Shown here one piece after another: positions 60,165-64,000 of a DNA stretch of 64,000 bases. The DNA is from Bellilinea sp040754815. Lineage in GTDB: Bacteria > Chloroflexota > Anaerolineae > Anaerolineales > Anaerolineaceae. Below the pieces are notes generated by a model. The model had not been told where the DNA came from and made no database searches. It saw only the letters and a list, made by a program, of their open reading frames with translations. The stretch covers positions 62,001-126,000 of the forward strand of contig JBFMBX010000002.1 in assembly GCA_040754815.1 (NCBI GenBank). The letters run 5' to 3'. The position numbers and the translations under genes were made by a program. Within the stretch, counting starts at the first letter, position 1; the number at the start of each line of letters is the position of its first letter.

Positions 60165-61150
60165 GAACGCTCTCTCCCAGTTTCGGTGTCAACCCAGCAG
60201 GCCGTATAATGGTCGGGTGAAATTTGCATCAGCGGCGGGTTTTCATGCCAGCATCGTTCCACGGCAAACTTACAGCGCGGCGCAAACGGGCAGTAATTCG
60301 GTTTTTCCAGCAGCACGGGCGGCAAGCCGTCAATCGAAACCAAGCGGCGACTGCCGGCTTCATCCATGCGCGGCAGGCTGCCCAGCAGGCCAATGGTGTA
60401 AGGATGAGTGGGGTGCGCGTATAAATCACGCACAGGAGATGTTTCAATGATGAAACCGCCGTACATCACCGCCATGCGGTCGGCCAGACCGGCAATCACC
60501 CCCAGATCATGGGTGATCCAGATGATCGCCATACCCAGTTCATCGCGCAGACGTTTCACCAGATCCACAATTTGCGCCTGAATGGTTACATCCAGCGCCG
60601 TGGTGGGTTCATCGGCAATGAGAATTTGGGGGTTGCAAACCAGCGCCATGGCAATCATCACACGCTGGCGCATCCCGCCCGAAAATTGATGAGGATAGTT
60701 GTTCAGCCGGTCTTTGGGATTGGGAATACCCACTTTTGCCAGCATTTCAGCAACACGATCCTCAGCCTGTTTCTGGTTCATTCCCATGTGCACTTCCAGC
60801 GGTTCGGCCACCTGTTTGCCAATGGTCAAAACCGGATTGAAGGAAGTCATCGGATCCTGAAAGACCATGCTGATCTGCGCACCGCGCACATGGCGGATTT
60901 CCTCATCGGTCATGGTCAGCAGGTCGCGTCCCTGAAACAACGCTTTTCCGGCCGTTACTTTACCGGGCGGCGAAGGAATCAGCCGCAGCATGGACATCAC
61001 CGTAACACTCTTGCCGCAGCCGCTTTCACCGACAATCCCTAAAGTTTCACCTTCCTTCAGATTGAATGAAACGCCGTTGACTGCATGAATAATCCCTTCA
61101 CGGGTACGAAATTGTGTTTCCAGACCTTGCACTTGAAGAATATCGGGCAT
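60161..61150 (-). CDS. oppD: Oligopeptide ABC transporter ATP-binding protein OppD
   Basis: A 329-residue ATPase with Walker A GESGCGKSVTVM, signature FSGGMRQRVMIAMAL, Walker B ILIADEPTTALD and switch His in WITHDLGVIAG. The C-terminal domain has CPFAPRCKFAVERCW plus a later Cys, a likely cluster-binding motif. It is the first gene of the opp operon; its start is about 80 bp downstream of a consensus promoter. Confidence 0.96.
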   Translation of the reverse strand: MPDILQVQGLETQFRTREGIIHAVNGVSFNLKEGETLGIVGESGCGKSVTVMSMLRLIPSPPGKVTAGKALFQGRDLLTMTDEEIRHVRGAQISMVFQDPMTSFNPVLTIGKQVAEPLEVHMGMNQKQAEDRVAEMLAKVGIPNPKDRLNNYPHQFSGGMRQRVMIAMALVCNPQILIADEPTTALDVTIQAQIVDLVKRLRDELGMAIIWITHDLGVIAGLADRMAVMYGGFIIETSPVRDLYAHPTHPYTIGLLGSLPRMDEAGSRRLVSIDGLPPVLLEKPNYCPFAPRCKFAVERCWHENPPLMQISPDHYTACWVDTETGRERS

Positions 61151-61231
61151 GCATTAACCTCTGGATTGGGCAGTGATAAATTTTATGGGGTAAGGGGATA
61201 AAAATAGCAGACGTGTCTGAACACAAATTGC

Positions 61232-61260
61232 ATTCTACACCCAAAGATAAGTACTGTCAA
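61232..61260 (-). promoter_or_regulatory. Consensus sigma-70 promoter of the opp operon
   Basis: On the minus strand TTGACA (61255-61260) and TAGAAT (61232-61237) with exactly 17 bp between, leaving an ~75-base leader before oppD. Confidence 0.88.
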
Positions 61261-61378
61261 TTCACCCCTTGCCTGTACAACGAAATATAGGGGTGAAAGA
61301 TTTCCCGTTTTTGTGGTGAATATGTCATAACTTTTTGGAAACTTCCCCAAATCGGGCAAATTTCATATTTGGCACCGG

Positions 61379-61384
61379 TATAAT
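61379..61384 (+). promoter_or_regulatory. -10 element adjacent to a start codon (possible leaderless mRNA)
   Basis: A perfect TATAAT that ends seven bases before the ATG at 61391, so the transcript would begin at or near the start codon. No Shine-Dalgarno sequence is present. The -35 position is poor. Confidence 0.55.
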
Positions 61385-61390
61385 TACTGT

Positions 61391-62134
61391 ATGTATCATA
61401 CTCCGTTTTTGAAAGAAATCAATACCTTTAACGTCCAATTTTCGTTTTATTTCCGCCACAGAAATTCCACCCCCTTACAAGCCGGCAACGCTGAACGCTT
61501 TCCGGCAGCCTCGATCATTAAAATCCCAATTTTGCTGGCATGGGTTTTACTAGAACGCCGCGGTGAGGTCAACCAGCGGGAGATGTGCTGTCTGGATGAT
61601 GAGCCGGAAGTGCATGGGGCTGGTTTTTCATGGCTGCTGTACGCCCGCCACCTGCCTTACCACGATGTGCTGCTGATGATGATGGCCACTTCGGATAATC
61701 TGTGCACCAATCTGATCATCCGCCGCATCGGTCTGGAACGGCTCAATCATATTTTTCGCTCTGATCTCGGCCTGACCGCCACTGAATTACAGCGCAAACT
61801 GATGGATTTTGAAGCCCGCAAAAAGGGATTGGATAACTGGATACACACGCAGGACTGCATCCGCTTTTTTGACCTGTTCGATGCGCTCACACCTGCCGAA
61901 AAAGCGTGGGTCGAGCCCATGCTGCTGGTCAATCAGGATGATCTGCTGCTCAAACGCGACCTGCCGCGTGACGAAGTGGACTTTTACCACAAGACCGGCT
62001 CGATCCCCGGTGTGCTCCACGATTGGGGCTACACCCGCAATTGCCGCATCTTCCTGCTCACCAGCGGCGCACAGGACGAAACTGTGTTGTATCCCATTTT
62101 TGCTCAGGCCGGCAGACTGCTTCTGGAAGAATAA
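61391..62134 (+). CDS. Class A beta-lactamase-like serine hydrolase, no signal peptide
   Basis: A 247-residue protein of the penicillin-binding fold. SxxK is at Ser41-Lys44 (AASIIKIP), SDN at 101-103 (ATSDNLCTN) and KTG at 201-203 (FYHKTGSIPG); Glu141 lies near the place of the class A general base. All catalytic motifs are intact, but there is no signal peptide or lipobox, so it appears cytoplasmic. Several cysteines are present (Cys66, Cys67, Cys105). It is a stand-alone gene with an apparent leaderless start. The natural substrate is unknown. Confidence 0.85.
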   Translation: MYHTPFLKEINTFNVQFSFYFRHRNSTPLQAGNAERFPAASIIKIPILLAWVLLERRGEVNQREMCCLDDEPEVHGAGFSWLLYARHLPYHDVLLMMMATSDNLCTNLIIRRIGLERLNHIFRSDLGLTATELQRKLMDFEARKKGLDNWIHTQDCIRFFDLFDALTPAEKAWVEPMLLVNQDDLLLKRDLPRDEVDFYHKTGSIPGVLHDWGYTRNCRIFLLTSGAQDETVLYPIFAQAGRLLLEE

Positions 62135-62159
62135 GTCCTCAACGTGATTCAAAGAAAAT

Positions 62160-62189
62160 AAGCCGGTGGTCGGGGAAAACCACCGGCTT
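62160..62189 (-). terminator. Hairpin terminator between converging genes
   Basis: A perfect 11-bp stem AAGCCGGTGGT/ACCACCGGCTT. On the minus strand it is followed by ATTTTCTTT, so it most likely ends the fusion gene at 62269; on the plus strand there is no T-run. Confidence 0.7.
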
Positions 62190-62268
62190 GCAGGGGTATT
62201 CATCTTTGATGTTTCGTTGTATTCATTAATCCTGTTATTTCGCCCCCCTGCCAGGTCAGCAAAGCAAT

Positions 62269-64000
62269 TCAGGCTAACATGCTCCCCATCTCCCTAAGTT
62301 GGTTAACCACATCCTCGGGTAACACAGGGGGCTGCACGCCCATCATCCGGCAGGTGATCAGTTTTTGGGCAGTAGTTTCGATCACCTCGGTCATATCCGC
62401 TGCCCGGCGCAGGCTGCTGCCCGCCACCACCAGCCCGTGATTCTGCATCAGCACGGCAATGCCCTTTGGGCCGAGCGCCTTTGCCACCGCCTCACCCAGT
62501 TCATCCGTGCCGGGCATGATGAAAGGCACCACGGGTATCTCACCGATAAAGGCGGATTCGGTCGAAAGCGGCAGGAAAGGTGTGCCTGTCAATGCCAGTA
62601 AGGTAGCATACGGGGCATGGGTGTGGACGACCGCCTGCACCTCCGGCCGGGCGCGGTAGATGGCGCAATGCACCCGCCGCTCGCTGGAGGCACTGTAATC
62701 AAATTCACCCACCGGTTTGCCCTGTAAATCTATACGCACCATCATTTCCGGGCGCAAGTCTCCCTTGAAGATGGCGCTGGGAGTGATCCATACTTGATCC
62801 GGTTTTCCTTCCACCCTCGCGCTGAGGTTGCCGCCGGTGGCGGTGATCCAGCCGCGCTCGTACAGCTCGCGGGTAATCTCCAAAATCTCATCGCGCACAT
62901 CACCTAATTTGCGAATGACCGCCGGGGCGGCATAGACGGCTGCGGACGGTTGAGCAGAGACGGGAGCGGTAACAGCAGCCGGTGGGGGTACTGGCGGAGC
63001 AGCCGGTGCGCTCAACGCGCTCAGGTCGCCGGGCTCACCCACTGCCTGCCGCGCGCGCTGATACGGAGCACTCAGGTTAATTTTTTGCATGGTCATTGCC
63101 CTGGCCGTATCACCGCTGAAAGAAATTTTGCCGGTCATGGCGGCGCGGGTAGGGTTCAATCGCCCCGTAAAGATGCCGTCCAGCGTTTCGGCGGTCATCT
63201 TCAAGCACACATCGGCCGGGACGGGCGGTTCACCCATACCGGCACGCACTTCGCCATCCACAAATCGCATGAAGAAGGTGCTGCCCAGATCTTTGAGGGT
63301 ATATTGAAAGGTCACGTTTTTATCCCGCGCAAAAGCACGGATATCGTCATCTTTCTCGATTTCCTGTAAAAAGCGGCTTAACAAACGCTGGAAATGCTCT
63401 GCCTGCCCTCCGGCTGCCGCACCCTGCTGAGCCGCTGGAGCAGGTGCTGTTGGTTCGGGTGGGGTTTCTTTGCCCAACAGGCGTTTCAGGCCACTCAACA
63501 GGCTGCCGCGTTTTTCAGCCGGCTGGCTGGCGGCTTTTTGGGCCGCTTCCAGATCGGTAACACCAGCAGTTGAGGTATGGCGCAATTGTTCCAGCATGCG
63601 CCGGTCGGCACGCCGTTCACCCTCCCAGCGAAAATCGGCCAGAACTTGCGGATTGAGGGCATAGCGCGGCCGTTCACCGCTCAGCAGGCGTTTCATCTCT
63701 TCCAGAATAATCCGGCCTTGATGGATGCCGACTTCCTGCGTGTTGCCGCCGATGTGCGGCGTGGCAATCACGGTCGGCAGAGCCAGCAGCGGATCATCAC
63801 TGGCAGGCGGTTCAACCGGGAAGACATCCAGCGCGGCTCCGGCCAGCCGTCCGCTTTGCAGGGCCTGAATCAGCGCGTCCTGATCCACCAGCGCGGCGCG
63901 GGCCGTGTTGATCAGGTAAGCGCCCGGCTTGATGCGCTGGAAGGCCTGCGCGTCCAGCATGGCGCGCGATTCATCGGTCACCGCCGCGTGCAGGGTGATG
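62269..64000 (-). CDS. Fusion: D-2-hydroxyacid dehydrogenase - SCP2 domain - class II aldolase (5' end off window)
   Basis: At least 576 residues are visible and the frame stays open to the right edge. Counting from the edge: residues ~1-115 are the C-terminal half of a D-2-hydroxyacid dehydrogenase (ITLHAAVTDESRAM at the edge; catalytic Arg in NTARAALVD, Glu in DVFPVEPP, His in ATPHIGGNT). An Ala/Pro/Gln linker leads to an SCP2 sterol-carrier-like domain (about 205-315; TFQYTLKDLGSTFFMRF, MTGKISFSGD). A second Pro/Ala linker joins a complete class II aldolase domain (about 365-570) with zinc ligands in VVHTHAPYA and QNHGLVV and the acidic SSERRVH segment. Expected substrates are a 2-hydroxyacid and a ketose-1-phosphate; the combination is unusual. 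Confidence 0.88.
   Translation of the reverse strand, partial: ITLHAAVTDESRAMLDAQAFQRIKPGAYLINTARAALVDQDALIQALQSGRLAGAALDVFPVEPPASDDPLLALPTVIATPHIGGNTQEVGIHQGRIILEEMKRLLSGERPRYALNPQVLADFRWEGERRADRRMLEQLRHTSTAGVTDLEAAQKAASQPAEKRGSLLSGLKRLLGKETPPEPTAPAPAAQQGAAAGGQAEHFQRLLSRFLQEIEKDDDIRAFARDKNVTFQYTLKDLGSTFFMRFVDGEVRAGMGEPPVPADVCLKMTAETLDGIFTGRLNPTRAAMTGKISFSGDTARAMTMQKINLSAPYQRARQAVGEPGDLSALSAPAAPPVPPPAAVTAPVSAQPSAAVYAAPAVIRKLGDVRDEILEITRELYERGWITATGGNLSARVEGKPDQVWITPSAIFKGDLRPEMMVRIDLQGKPVGEFDYSASSERRVHCAIYRARPEVQAVVHTHAPYATLLALTGTPFLPLSTESAFIGEIPVVPFIMPGTDELGEAVAKALGPKGIAVLMQNHGLVVAGSSLRRAADMTEVIETTAQKLITCRMMGVQPPVLPEDVVNQLREMGSMLA

Overview
The window looks like part of a Chloroflexota genome, probably an Anaerolineae-type bacterium. 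The evidence is a set of secreted lipoproteins with long Pro/Thr linkers after the lipobox cysteine, many SBP_bac_5-type oligopeptide ABC systems, a bacterial myo-inositol-1-phosphate synthase, a complete 14-gene complex I operon and promoters close to the sigma-70 consensus. This placement is inferred from gene content only; there is no rRNA in the window.

Layout. 1-2.2 kb: the N-terminal half of methionine synthase (minus strand, running off the left edge) behind a terminating SAM-I riboswitch. 2.3-6.4 kb: a tight plus-strand cluster of a small membrane protein, selA, an M24 aminopeptidase and tsaD. 6.4-8.8 kb: an ECF sigma factor, a soluble zinc anti-sigma factor whose cysteine/histidine spacing matches RsrA, a small zinc ribbon, a two-domain protein disulfide oxidoreductase and an OsmC protein; together they look like a thiol-stress module. 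8.8-16.1 kb (minus): inositol-phosphate synthase, a polysaccharide deacetylase lipoprotein, a HIT protein and three tandem paralogous LysM/M23 lipoproteins. 16.3-24 kb: a double-REC GGDEF protein, a small lipoprotein, an HtrA-like protease, a papain-like protein of unknown role, a carotenoid-desaturase-like flavoprotein and a class C beta-lactamase-like protein.

24-33 kb (minus): an eight-gene operon that encodes an HTH regulator, a radical SAM/SPASM protein, chlorite-dismutase-like HemQ/ChdC, ferrochelatase HemH/CpfC, HemY/CgoX, and then an oligopeptide-type ABC binding protein with two permeases but no ATPase. It carries the last three steps of coproporphyrin-dependent heme synthesis joined to an importer, and is the best candidate here for an undescribed system (porphyrin/coproporphyrin salvage). 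Just upstream is a tRNA-Lys gene followed by 117-bp tandem repeats, each holding a copy of the tRNA 3' half and a terminator, and a tRNA-Arg gene.

33.5-48.6 kb: a TetR regulator converging on the complete nuoABCDEFGHIJKLMN operon (minus), whose probable promoter overlaps a 25-bp perfect-arm palindrome. 48.7-55 kb: an M28 peptidase, a TrkA-N protein with an atypical pore, a large polytopic membrane protein, the AzlCD amino-acid exporter and a Pro/Thr-rich secreted protein. 55-61.2 kb (minus): a full oppDFABC operon behind a consensus promoter. 61.4-64 kb: a cytoplasmic class A beta-lactamase-like protein and, running off the right edge, an unusual fusion of a D-2-hydroxyacid dehydrogenase, an SCP2 sterol-carrier domain and a class II aldolase.

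Genes are dense and often overlap by 4 bp, so most clusters are probably translationally coupled. Searches and structure predictions could not be run, so family calls rest on motifs read by eye.
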